Source: AC-32 sp035624425
GTDB lineage: Bacteria; Actinomycetota; Thermoleophilia; Gaiellales; Gaiellaceae
Direction of reading: 5' to 3'
Assembly (NCBI GenBank): GCA_035624425.1
Contig: DASPRN010000061.1
Location: 1 to 15,333, forward strand
DNA length: 15,333 nucleotides
Part shown: in pieces, positions 1 through 6,832 of the stretch
Numbering within the stretch: the stretch's first letter is position 1
Layout of the letters: each line of letters begins with the position of its first letter
Program-made: the position numbers and the translations under genes
The notes under the pieces: generated by a model
Seen by the model: only the letters and a program-made list of their open reading frames with translations
Told to the model about the DNA's origin: nothing
Database searches by the model: none

Positions 1-539
1 AGCGCCATGAAGGGGAAGAAGTTGTAGGTGATTCCCGCGACGACCGCGAAGGTCGTCGCCAGCAACCTGCCGTTGGGCCCGAGCACGTGGATGTCGCGGA
101 GGATGCGAACGACCGGCCCCTCGTCGGCGAGGATGTTGAGCCAGGCGAGCGTCCGCACGAGGTAGGTGACGAAGAACGGCGCGACGATGAAGAGCAGGAA
201 CAGGTTCCGCCACGGCCCGGCGCGGAACGCGATCCAGTACGCAAGCGGGTACGCAAGCAGCAGGCAGGTGATGGTCGCGATTCCCGCGTACACGAAGGAG
301 CGGATCAGCTGCGTGTGGTAGTCCGAAAGCGCGGTCGAGAAGTTCGAGAACGCCCAGGTGAAGTGGAAGTGCGGGAAGAGCCCCGACTGGAGGGACTGGT
401 AGCCGAGGAAGCCCATGGGCAACAGGAAGAAGAACGTGAGCCACAGCATCCCCGGCGCGAGGAGGAGGTAGGGCGTGAGGCCCTTGTGTCGATGCAGAAA
501 CCCGCCCAAGTCGACTACTGCCCCTGCACCGCGAGCCAC
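1..539 (-). CDS. potB: Polyamine-type ABC transporter permease, PotB/first-permease position (partial, runs off left edge)
   Basis: Inner-membrane permease subunit of a spermidine/putrescine-type ABC importer. The visible 179 codons begin around VARGAGAVVDLGGFLHRHKG, followed by a hydrophobic helix (LAPGMLWLTFFFLLPMGFLG), an external loop, and further helices (YAGIATITCLLLAYPLAYWI and LFLLFIVAPFFVTYLVRTLAW). That order is usual for the N-terminal half of PotB-like permeases. The EAA loop that would contact the ATPase lies beyond the window. The proposed GTG start at 539-537 overlaps the end of the upstream binding-protein gene by 25 nt. A TTG at 509-507 with AGGGG about 11 nt upstream is an alternative start. 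It is the fourth gene of the lrp-ATPase-binding protein-permease operon, and a second permease probably follows. The family is clear; the substrate is inferred from the neighbours. Confidence 0.88.
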   Translation of the reverse strand, partial: MARGAGAVVDLGGFLHRHKGLTPYLLLAPGMLWLTFFFLLPMGFLGYQSLQSGLFPHFHFTWAFSNFSTALSDYHTQLIRSFVYAGIATITCLLLAYPLAYWIAFRAGPWRNLFLLFIVAPFFVTYLVRTLAWLNILADEGPVVRILRDIHVLGPNGRLLATTFAVVAGITYNFFPFMA

Positions 540-1684
540 TTCTTGTTGTAGTCAGGGTTGGTCAGCATCTTCGGATCGTTCTGGTGCATCTGCGAGAGGG
601 TCTGGTCGGTGGGGAAGGTCAGGTCGTTCGAGCTCGCCTTCGGATCAAGCTTCACTGCTGCTGTCTTCACGTCCTTGACCGACGAGATGTAGTTCGCCCC
701 GATGGCCCATTGCGCGGAGATCACGGGGTCGTACATGAAGTTCATGTATGTCGACGCCGTCGGCACACTCCCTCCGAGAGGGATGATCATGTTGTCGGTC
801 CAGATGATCCCGCCGTGCGTGGGGACACCCCAGTGGATCTTCGGATCGGCGAGATTGGCGATATCGCCGGACCACGCCATCGACGCCGCAAGGTCTCCTT
901 TCTCCAGAACCGCCGCGTAATCGTTGCCGTAGAACTTGCGGATCTGTCCCGAGCTGACGGCCTTCTGGACCCGCGCGATGGCCCGGTTGAAGGACGCGTC
1001 GGTCACGTTGGCCGGATCGTCGCCGTTCTCGAGAATGACGAGCCCGAGCGTGTCCCCCATCGAGTTCCAGACGCCGACCCTCCCCTTCAGCTTTGGATCC
1101 TCGAACAGCTGCTTCACGGAGGTGACCGGGTCCGTCTCCTTCTCGTTCCAGGCGATGCCGTCCATGCCGGAGGCCCAGGGGAGCGAGTAGTCGCGGTTTG
1201 GATCGAAGGGGGGATGCTGCTGCGCGGGGATCAGGTTCTTGATGTTCGGGATCAGGCTCTTGTCCAGCTTCTGCGCCCAGTGCTGAGAGATGTACTCCCC
1301 GAGGAAGCGGTCGTTGTCGGTCGAGACGATGATGTCGCGCCCGATTCCCTGGCCCTTCGAGAGCCGTCCCTCCACCTTCGCGAAGTACCCCGGGTTGTCG
1401 TTGATCTCCTCGTAGTAGTTGACCTTGATCCCGGTCTTCTGCTCGAACTGCTTGAGTGTCGTCGGCTTGTGGATACCGGCGGCCTTGAGCGTCGCCGGCG
1501 TGTCGATGTAGTAGGGCCAGTTCGCGAACTCGAGAACCGTGTTCAGCTTCTGGCTCGACGCACTGCCGCCGCCGCCACCGCCACCGCCTCCGCCGCAGGC
1601 CGCAAGCAGCCCTGGGACCGAGAGCGCGCCGAGGCCGATCGCGCCTCGCCGCAGGAGCTCGTCACGGGTCATTCTCCGGTTCAT
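515..1684 (-). CDS. potD: Polyamine-type ABC transporter solute-binding lipoprotein (PotD family)
   Basis: Extracytoplasmic binding lipoprotein of 389 aa that would deliver substrate to the adjacent permease. The N-terminus is Tat-like (LLRRGAIGLGAL) and ends in a good lipobox, LLAAC, with Cys30 as the lipidation site. Exactly ten glycines follow as a flexible tether. The mature part opens with LEFANWPYYID, the first beta strand typical of PotD-like proteins, and has family-like segments such as FEQKTGIKVNYYEEIND and YSLPWASGMDGIAWN. Its ATG overlaps the ATPase stop codon by 4 nt (ATGA), and a strong AAAGGAGG lies about 10 nt upstream, so translation is probably coupled. Spermidine or putrescine is the likely ligand class, but other small amino compounds cannot be excluded from sequence. 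Confidence 0.93.
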   Translation of the reverse strand: MNRRMTRDELLRRGAIGLGALSVPGLLAACGGGGGGGGGGSASSQKLNTVLEFANWPYYIDTPATLKAAGIHKPTTLKQFEQKTGIKVNYYEEINDNPGYFAKVEGRLSKGQGIGRDIIVSTDNDRFLGEYISQHWAQKLDKSLIPNIKNLIPAQQHPPFDPNRDYSLPWASGMDGIAWNEKETDPVTSVKQLFEDPKLKGRVGVWNSMGDTLGLVILENGDDPANVTDASFNRAIARVQKAVSSGQIRKFYGNDYAAVLEKGDLAASMAWSGDIANLADPKIHWGVPTHGGIIWTDNMIIPLGGSVPTASTYMNFMYDPVISAQWAIGANYISSVKDVKTAAVKLDPKASSNDLTFPTDQTLSQMHQNDPKMLTNPDYNKKWLAVQGQ

Positions 1685-2805
1685 TCCGCTGTCTCCTCCT
1701 TTGCCTGCTCGACGACGAACGTCGAATCGGGACTCCAGCTCAACGTGACATTCGAACCCGGTGAAGGCACGCGCCCTCCGGCATCGATGTTCTGCGCGAA
1801 GACCTGGACCTGCCCTGCCTTGGTGTCCACGACCAGCTGCGTGGCGACGCCGATGTACGCGGTCTCTCTGACGGTGCCCTCGAGGCTGTTGGCGCCGCCT
1901 TCGCCGATCGTGATCTTCTCCGGGCGCACCCCCGCGGCCACGGGCCCCGTCTTGCCGTCGACCTGGGCGCGGACCACGGTTCCGTTGGCGAGCCGGATCG
2001 CGTCCGGCCCTTCGACGGTGCCCGGAAGCAGGTTCGAGACGCCGAGGAAACCGGCGACGAACGCCGTCCGCGGCCGCTCGTAGAGCTCCTCGGGCGGTCC
2101 GAGCTGCTCGACGTGGCCCTGGTTCATCACGGCGATTTGGTCGGCCATCGTCATCGCCTCCTCCTGGTCGTGCGTAACGTGGACGAAGGTGATGCCGACG
2201 TCGTGCTGGATCGCCTTCAGCTCGAGCTGCATCTGCTTCCGCAGCTTCAGGTCGAGGGCGCCGAGGGGCTCGTCGAGCAGGAGCACGCGAGGCCGGTTCA
2301 CGAGCGCGCGGGCGAGCGCGACACGCTGCTGCTGGCCGCCGGAGAGCTGGCGCGGCTTGCGCTTCTCCAGGCCGGCGAGGCCGACCAGGCGCAGGATCTC
2401 CGTCACGCGGCCGCGAACGTCCTGCCCGCGGATGCCCCGCCGGCGGAGCCCGAACGCGACGTTCTCGAAGATCGAGAGGTGTGGGAAGAGGGCGTACGAC
2501 TGGAAGACGGTGTTGACATCGCGCTTGTAGGGCGGCCGGCCCGTGACGGGCTCGTCGCCGAGGTAGATCGTGCCCTCGGTGGGCTCCTCGAAGCCGCCGA
2601 TCATCCGCAGCGTCGTCGTCTTGCCGCAGCCCGAAGGCCCGAGCATGGCGAAGAAGCTGCCGCGGTCGATCTCGAGCGAGATGTCGTCGACGGCGACCAC
2701 GTCGTCGAAGCGCTTCGTGATCCGGTCGAGCCGGACGTCGACCGTCACGGCGGTCGCCGGAGCTCCTGTCTCGGGCGAGCGCTCGGCGCGGCTCTCGACC
2801 GCCAT
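1681..2805 (-). CDS. potA: Polyamine-type ABC transporter ATP-binding protein (PotA family)
   Basis: Cytoplasmic ATPase subunit (374 aa) that powers the importer encoded to its left. The ABC domain shows Walker A GPSGCGKT (residues 56-63), Q-loop Gln102 in TVFQSYALFPH, signature LSGGQQQR (154-161), Walker B LLLDEP with catalytic Glu179, D-loop and switch His212 in VTHDQEEA. A C-terminal TOBE domain follows from about residue 245 (FVAGFLGVSNLL, then VRPEKI). I place the start at the ATG that shares one base with the lrp stop codon (TAATG). The same frame stays open upstream through lrp, but that stretch reads as an Arg-rich shadow. Length and motif order match full-length PotA. It is a paralogue of the ATPase at 11243-12310. 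Confidence 0.95.
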   Translation of the reverse strand: MAVESRAERSPETGAPATAVTVDVRLDRITKRFDDVVAVDDISLEIDRGSFFAMLGPSGCGKTTTLRMIGGFEEPTEGTIYLGDEPVTGRPPYKRDVNTVFQSYALFPHLSIFENVAFGLRRRGIRGQDVRGRVTEILRLVGLAGLEKRKPRQLSGGQQQRVALARALVNRPRVLLLDEPLGALDLKLRKQMQLELKAIQHDVGITFVHVTHDQEEAMTMADQIAVMNQGHVEQLGPPEELYERPRTAFVAGFLGVSNLLPGTVEGPDAIRLANGTVVRAQVDGKTGPVAAGVRPEKITIGEGGANSLEGTVRETAYIGVATQLVVDTKAGQVQVFAQNIDAGGRVPSPGSNVTLSWSPDSTFVVEQAKEETAE

Positions 2806-3308
2806 TACCCGGACCCCACGCTGCGAATGGTGCTCTCGGTGCGCGCGCCCCAGTCGTAGAGCTGCTTCCAGAGCTCGAGGTAGAGGAAGCTCTCGGTAGA
2901 GACCACGCCGCCCAGCGCCCGGATGCGGTTGGTCAGCTCGAGGAGGTGGTGCCGGTCGGCGCAGACGAGCTCGACGAGGATGTCGAACTGGCCGGCCGTG
3001 ACGACGACGTAGCCCGCCTCCCCCCACTTGGCGATCTCGTCGGCGATCGGCCCGGGCGCGCCGGCGGTGCGGATGCCGACCATCGCCTGGCCGTCGAAGC
3101 CGAGCCCGAGCGGGTTGGTGACGGCGGTGACCTGGAGGATGTCGTCCTCGCAGAGCCGCGAGTAGCGCGAGCGCACCGTTGCCTCGGAGACGCCGACCTG
3201 GGCGGCGATCCGGCGGAAGGGCTCGCGCCCGTTCTTCTGCAGCGCTTCGATGATCGACCGGTCGACCTCGTCGATGCTGCGGTCCCGAGAGACCGGGCCC
3301 CGCCGCAT
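2805..3308 (-). CDS. Lrp/AsnC-family transcriptional regulator
   Basis: DNA-binding regulator of 167 aa, the usual size for feast/famine regulators. The N-terminal winged helix-turn-helix covers about residues 12-60 (DEVDRSIIEALQKNGREPFR, then IAAQVGVSEATVRSRYSRL). A RAM ligand-sensing/oligomerisation domain follows (about 75-150; GQFDILVELVCADRHHLLEL). I choose the ATG at 3308-3306 because GGTGATC, an exact match to the anti-Shine-Dalgarno extension, lies 8 nt upstream. A GTG at 3320 and a TTG at 3332 (inside the operator palindrome) are alternatives. It is the first gene of the transporter operon and shares one base with potA. Its promoter carries a CGCATTGCG palindrome also present at the neighbouring APC permease gene, which suggests autoregulation and control of both units. 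The effector is unknown; an amino acid or amino-compound ligand is typical of the family. Confidence 0.93.
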   Translation of the reverse strand: MRRGPVSRDRSIDEVDRSIIEALQKNGREPFRRIAAQVGVSEATVRSRYSRLCEDDILQVTAVTNPLGLGFDGQAMVGIRTAGAPGPIADEIAKWGEAGYVVVTAGQFDILVELVCADRHHLLELTNRIRALGGVVSTESFLYLELWKQLYDWGARTESTIRSVGSG

Positions 3309-3323
3309 GCGCTCGATCACCCT

Positions 3324-3340
3324 GCCTCGCAATGCGAGGC
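3324..3340. promoter_or_regulatory. Candidate Lrp-family operator at the lrp promoter (8-bp arms, 1-nt centre)
   Basis: The sequence GCCTCGCAATGCGAGGC is a perfect inverted repeat of 8-bp arms around one central base. It begins 2 nt after the lrp -10 hexamer, so it would cover the transcription start and block initiation if occupied. The core CGCATTGCG also occurs twice at the APC permease promoter. A 7/9 match, CGCATGTCG at 3360-3368, is centred exactly 32 bp upstream, reproducing the spacing seen there. Assignment to the adjacent Lrp-family protein is inference. Confidence 0.72.
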
Positions 3341-3342
3341 GA

Positions 3343-3372
3343 TTCGTACCACGCGGCCGCGCATGTCGTCAA
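3343..3372 (-). promoter_or_regulatory. Sigma70-type promoter for the lrp-potA-potD-potB operon
   Basis: Minus-strand -35 TTGACG at 3372-3367, an 18-nt spacer, and -10 TACGAA at 3348-3343. The predicted start lies near 3336, inside the palindrome at 3324-3340, giving a leader of about 30 nt before the lrp ATG. The arrangement is nearly the same as the promoter at 5435-5464. Confidence 0.68.
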
Positions 3373-3410
3373 CGGGGAACACGCGGCGGGTCGGAATTCG
3401 CGGTCTCAGC

Positions 3411-3842
3411 TCAGTCGGTCTTCCCCGGCACGACGAGCAGCGGGATCTTTGACAGGTGCAGGAGCTTGTGCGGGACGGAGCCGAGGATCGCGCCCGTGAG
3501 CGGATGCTCTCCCTGCGTTCCGATCGCGATCATCTGCGCGTTCTCCTCCTCGGCGACGTCGAGCAGCGCGTCGACCGGGCGCTTCGGGACGAGCTTCACC
3601 TCGTACTCCAAGCCGGTGTCGCGGATCTGCTCGACGGCTTCGTCCGTCGCGTTCTCTGCGATCTCCTTGAGCGCGCGGCGGTAGTCGCCGGTCTCGCCGC
3701 CGCCGTAGGCGGCCGGGATCTCGTAGGCGAAGACGATCACGAGCTTCGCTCCGGAGCACTTCGCCAGGTCGGCGGCTTCCAACAGCGCGGCCCGCGCGCC
3801 CGGCTCGGCGATGTAGCCGACCACGATCGGCCTACTAGGCAC
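3411..3842 (-). CDS. UspA-type universal stress protein
   Basis: Single-domain universal stress protein of 143 aa. It starts SRPIVVGYIAEPG and ends with the ATP-binding signature G-2x-G-9x-G-S, seen as GTQG (108-111), nine residues, then G121-S122, followed by IPLLVVPG. This marks it as an ATP-binding rather than UspA-sensu-stricto type. The first-strand Asp that usually follows VVG(V/Y) is replaced in GYIAEP. The GTG start at 3842 overlaps the APC permease stop by 8 nt and has GAGGGAGGG 5 nt upstream, so the two are probably translated together. Usp proteins often sit beside transporters, where they may sense ATP or regulate transport; that role here is inference. Confidence 0.9.
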   Translation of the reverse strand: MPSRPIVVGYIAEPGARAALLEAADLAKCSGAKLVIVFAYEIPAAYGGGETGDYRRALKEIAENATDEAVEQIRDTGLEYEVKLVPKRPVDALLDVAEEENAQMIAIGTQGEHPLTGAILGSVPHKLLHLSKIPLLVVPGKTD

Positions 3843-5379
3843 TCGCGCCCTCCCTCGCGGCCTCGAGGACGCCGGGCTTGGCCACCTCGGTCTTGCGCCG
3901 GAAGAACGGGTCGGGCGCGAAGATCCGCTGCAGTACGAGCAGCACGATTCCGAGGGCCAGCGAGAAGATCGCGATCGCGAGCGCGGTCGAGATGCCAAAC
4001 GTCGAGCTGCTGTAGTTGGCCGAGCTCGTTTGCAGGTCGACGCTGTAGCCCAGGATCGCGAAGAGGATGATGCCTCCGAGAAGCGGCAGGAGGCCCACGT
4101 AGCAGAAGTTGCGCCAGTTCTTGCTCAACTCGTGCCGGAAGTACCAGGTGCACGCGAATCCGGTCAGCCCGTAGTAGAAGGCGATCCCGAAGCCGGTCGC
4201 GGTCACCGAGTCCTCGAGGATCGAGCTGCTCAGGGAGTTGAGCGTCACGAAGCAGATGATCGAGAGGATGCACATCCAGATCGTCGAGGCGCTCGGCGTC
4301 AGGAAGCGCGGGTGGATGCGCCCGAAGTACTTGGGGATGGCGCCGTGCGCGGCCATCGACAGGCTCGCACGGGTCGTCGGCAGGATCGTCGTCTGGGTGG
4401 ACGCAGAGGCCGAGGTCAGCACCGCGATGATCAGGATCTTGTCGAGCCCCCAGGGCAGGACGGAGCTGCCAAGTGCGCTCAGGATGTCGTCCTGGTTCTT
4501 GTTGAGGAAGCCGACGCCGTGGTAGGCCTGGGCTGCGTACGTGACGATCACATAGATGCCGAGCAGGAGGAACGTGCTGACCACGGCGGCCCTACCCGGC
4601 GTCCTGGTCGCGTCCTCCGTCTCCTCGTTGACCGAGACGGCCGTGTCCCAGCCCCAGTAGATGAAGATCGCGAGCAGGAGGCCGTCGGTGAGCGCGCCGA
4701 ACGACTTGATGTCGAACGGGTTCAGCCAGCTCAGCGACGGGTGGACGCTCCCGAACGGGTCCTGCGTGTAGACACGTGCGATCGCAACGACCGCGAACAG
4801 CGTCAGCGCGCAAATCTCCATGGCGAGCAGGAACCACTGCGTCTTGGCGGACGCCTCGACGCCGACGTAGCAGATCAGGCTCATCAGCACGATCCAGATC
4901 ACGCCGGCAACGCCGACCCAGAACCTGTTCGCCGCGAGCTTGTCGGCGCCGAACAGCAGAAAGGTGTACGCGCCGGCGATCTGCGACAGGCTCGCCATCA
5001 CGAGCACGTCCGCGTAGATCACGCCCCAGCCGCCGAGCCAGCCCGTGATCGGCCCGAAGGCCCGTGTACACCACGAGAACGTCGTCCCGCAGTCGGGGTC
5101 GGCCTGGTTCAGGTACTTGAACGAGAGCGCGATCAGGAACATCGGGACGAACGCGACCACCATCACGACCGGCGCCTGGTACCCGATGCCGACGACGGCG
5201 GTGACGAAGCCGAGCGTGGCCGCGAGGCTGTACGCCGGAGCCGTCGAGGCGACGCCGATGACGACGCTCGAGACGAAGCCGAGCGCGTTGGCCTTGAGTC
5301 CCTTCTCGCCCGGGGCGTCGCGCTCCCCGGGCCGCGTTGAGACCTCTATCACGGCTTCGCCGGCCACCGGTCCTCCCAT
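3835..5379 (-). CDS. APC-superfamily amino acid/polyamine permease
   Basis: Integral membrane secondary transporter of 514 aa with about 12-14 hydrophobic segments. The conserved APC opening is visible: LKANALGFVSSVVIG followed by VASTAPAYSLAATLGF. Other family-like features are the IYWGWDTAVSVNEET segment and the amphipathic loop TILPTTRASLSMAAHGAIP. The C-terminal tail is cytoplasmic and charged (FRRKTEVAKPG). The ATG at 5379 has only a GAGG directly abutting it. A GTG at 5367-5365, preceded by GGGAGG, may be the true start, so the first four residues are uncertain. It is transcribed from its own promoter and overlaps the Usp gene downstream. Position beside GABA and polyamine genes suggests an amino acid, GABA or polyamine substrate, but the sequence alone does not decide. 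Confidence 0.92.
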   Translation of the reverse strand: MGGPVAGEAVIEVSTRPGERDAPGEKGLKANALGFVSSVVIGVASTAPAYSLAATLGFVTAVVGIGYQAPVVMVVAFVPMFLIALSFKYLNQADPDCGTTFSWCTRAFGPITGWLGGWGVIYADVLVMASLSQIAGAYTFLLFGADKLAANRFWVGVAGVIWIVLMSLICYVGVEASAKTQWFLLAMEICALTLFAVVAIARVYTQDPFGSVHPSLSWLNPFDIKSFGALTDGLLLAIFIYWGWDTAVSVNEETEDATRTPGRAAVVSTFLLLGIYVIVTYAAQAYHGVGFLNKNQDDILSALGSSVLPWGLDKILIIAVLTSASASTQTTILPTTRASLSMAAHGAIPKYFGRIHPRFLTPSASTIWMCILSIICFVTLNSLSSSILEDSVTATGFGIAFYYGLTGFACTWYFRHELSKNWRNFCYVGLLPLLGGIILFAILGYSVDLQTSSANYSSSTFGISTALAIAIFSLALGIVLLVLQRIFAPDPFFRRKTEVAKPGVLEAAREGASA

Positions 5380-5418
5380 CCTCGCCTGCGCGAAACGTAG
5401 TTAGACACGTCTCTAGCC

Positions 5419-5461
5419 ACGCAATGCGGGGCGTTTCCTACCATGGAACCCCGCATTGCGT
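5419..5461. promoter_or_regulatory. Paired operator: perfect 13-bp inverted repeat flanking the -10 region of the APC permease promoter
   Basis: Arms ACGCAATGCGGGG (5419-5431) and CCCCGCATTGCGT (5449-5461) are perfect complements separated by 17 nt. Each arm contains the imperfectly self-complementary core CGCATTGCG (5420-5428 and 5452-5460). The core centres are 32 bp apart, about three helical turns, so two dimers would sit on the same DNA face. One core overlaps the -35/spacer edge and the other covers the predicted transcription start. No T-tract follows, so a terminator reading is less likely. It probably binds the Lrp/AsnC protein encoded at 2805-3308 (inference). Confidence 0.72.
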
Positions 5462-5464
5462 CAA
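5435..5464 (-). promoter_or_regulatory. Sigma70-type promoter for the APC permease-usp operon
   Basis: Minus-strand -35 TTGACG at 5464-5459, an 18-nt spacer, and -10 TAGGAA at 5440-5435 preceded by TGG (extended -10 form). The predicted start is near 5428, leaving a leader of about 50 nt. Over 45 aligned positions from TTGACG through CGCATTGCG it matches the lrp promoter at 35 without a gap. Confidence 0.65.
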
Positions 5465-5478
5465 GAGCGAGCGGAAAA

Positions 5479-5535
5479 TCAGTCGATCTTCGCCGTCACC
5501 TGCTTGATCTGCGTGCAGTCCCCGAGCGAGTAGGC
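5479..5535 (-). pseudogene. Decayed C-terminal remnant of a patD-like aldehyde dehydrogenase gene
   Basis: The reading frame AYSLGDCTQIKQVTAKID plus TGA repeats the last 18 codons of the aldehyde dehydrogenase at 6832-8268 (AYSLEDYTQIKHVMAKID). At DNA level, 5478-5535 matches 6831-6888 at 54 of 58 bases with no gap. All four differences change an amino acid (E to G, Y to C, H to Q, M to T), as expected for DNA no longer under protein selection. Similarity stops abruptly 8 nt after the gabT stop codon. It has no start codon, so it is the tail of a lost gene copy or the scar of a tandem duplication that spanned gabT. Confidence 0.85.
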
Positions 5536-5542
5536 TCGCGAG

Positions 5543-6832
5543 CTAGGAGCCGGCCGCCTCCAGCGCGTCCTCGAGCAGGTCGAAGCCGTGCTCGAGCTCT
5601 TCGTTGGAGACGACCAGCGGCGGGAGCAGCCGCACAACGTTTCCGTACAGGCCGCAGGCGAGCACGAGCAGGCCGCGCTCCCGCGCCTCCGCGACGACCG
5701 CCGCCGCGAGCCCCGTCGCAGGCGCCCGCGTCTCTCGGTCCTCGACGAGCTCGATTGCCTGCATCGGCCCCAGGCCGCGCGCCTCGCCGACCGCTTCCAC
5801 GCGCTCGGCGAGCACGGCGAGCCGCTCGCCGATCCGGCGGCCGAGCTCGTCCGCGCGCCCACGGAACTCCTCCGTGGCGACCTCGTCGAGGACGGCGAGC
5901 GCCGCCGCGCACGAGACGGGGTTACCTCCGAAGGTGCCGCCGAGGCCGCCGGGCTCGGGGGCGTCCATCACCTCGGCGCGCCCGGTGACCGCGGCCAGCG
6001 GCATCCCGCCGCCGAGCGACTTGCCCGAGACGAGCAGGTCGGGCTCGACGCCGTAGTGCTCGAGCGCCCACACCGGCCCGGTTCGCCCGACGCCGGCCTG
6101 CACCTCGTCGTCGACGTAGAGGATGCCGTGCCGCTCGCAGACCTCCTTCAGCCGGCCCGGGAAGTCGGGCGGCATCGGCACGAACCCGCCTTCGCCCTGC
6201 ACCGGCTCGAGCACGACGCACGCCACGGACGCCGGGTCGACGTCCGCCTTGAACAGCCGTTCGAGACCCGCGATCGCCTCGTCCGAGCCGATCCCGCGAT
6301 ACGGATACGGCGCAGCCGTCGTGTAGACCTCAGCCGGGAACGGGCCGAAGCCGTGCTTGTACTTCATGTTCCCCGTCATGGCCATGGTCAGCAACGTCCT
6401 TCCGTGGAACGAGTTGTGGAAGGTGACCACCGCCGGCCGGCCCGTCGCGGCGCGGGCGATCTTGACGGCGTTCTCGATCGCCTCTGCGCCCGAGTTGACG
6501 AGCATGCTCTTCGCCTCTCCGCCGCCGGGGAACAGCTCGGCGAGGCGCCGGCACACCTCGACGTACGGCTCGTACAGCCCGACCATGAAGCACTGGTGGA
6601 GGTACCGGTCGGCTTGCTCGTGGATCGCCGCCACTACCGCCGGGTTGCCGTGGCCGAGGTTCTGACACGCGATCCCGCCGGCGAAGTCGACGTACTCGGT
6701 GCCGTCAGCGTCGACGATGCTCGCACCCTCGGCGCGAGCGACGACGAGCGAGGTCGTCGCAATCCCACGCGGCACGTAGCGCGCGCGGGCGGCGACGATC
6801 CGTTCCGACTCGGCCTTCGGCTGGACGGCCAT
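5543..6832 (-). CDS. gabT: 4-aminobutyrate aminotransferase (class III, PLP-dependent)
   Basis: Cytoplasmic PLP enzyme (429 aa) that moves the amino group of GABA to 2-oxoglutarate, giving succinate semialdehyde and glutamate. Fold-type I class III marks are present: NSGAEAIENAVKIAR (113-127), FHNSFHGRT (138-146), the PLP-ring Asp in DDEVQAG (Asp242), and the Schiff-base Lys271 in SGKSLGGGMPLAAVTGRAEV. The GGLGGTFGGNP segment and the RGLGPMQAIEL tail closely follow E. coli GabT as I recall it. The ATG shares its A with the patD stop codon (TGATG), so translation is coupled. No separate putrescine aminotransferase is visible, so this enzyme might also act on putrescine, though the GabT-like features favour GABA. 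The frame is open far upstream through patD, but that stretch is a shadow. Confidence 0.92.
   Translation of the reverse strand: MAVQPKAESERIVAARARYVPRGIATTSLVVARAEGASIVDADGTEYVDFAGGIACQNLGHGNPAVVAAIHEQADRYLHQCFMVGLYEPYVEVCRRLAELFPGGGEAKSMLVNSGAEAIENAVKIARAATGRPAVVTFHNSFHGRTLLTMAMTGNMKYKHGFGPFPAEVYTTAAPYPYRGIGSDEAIAGLERLFKADVDPASVACVVLEPVQGEGGFVPMPPDFPGRLKEVCERHGILYVDDEVQAGVGRTGPVWALEHYGVEPDLLVSGKSLGGGMPLAAVTGRAEVMDAPEPGGLGGTFGGNPVSCAAALAVLDEVATEEFRGRADELGRRIGERLAVLAERVEAVGEARGLGPMQAIELVEDRETRAPATGLAAAVVAEARERGLLVLACGLYGNVVRLLPPLVVSNEELEHGFDLLEDALEAAGS

Noticed and set aside
706..714. 8/9 match to the CGCATTGCG operator core
   Set aside because: It lies inside the potD coding region without a promoter or paired site; expected by chance in GC-rich DNA.
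584..2083. Long plus-strand open frames antisense to the minus-strand genes (also 4030-5340, 5588-6871, 6853-7953, 9062-10222, 10173-11363, 13214-15085)
   Set aside because: Composition is Arg/Val/Asp/Glu/His-rich, typical of the reverse frame of GC-rich genes; the opposite strands encode clear protein families.
3330..3332. TTG as the start codon of the Lrp-family gene
   Set aside because: It falls within the operator palindrome near the predicted transcription start; the ATG at 3308 has a proper GGTGATC site.
1681..3372. 563-codon open frame that would extend PotA through the lrp gene
   Set aside because: The extra N-terminus is Arg-rich shadow of lrp in another frame; PotA homology begins after the ATG at 2805.
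5419..5461. Perfect inverted repeat as a rho-independent terminator for the gabT operon
   Set aside because: No T-run follows on the minus strand, and both arms coincide with promoter elements and with the operator core seen at lrp; some termination role cannot be fully excluded.
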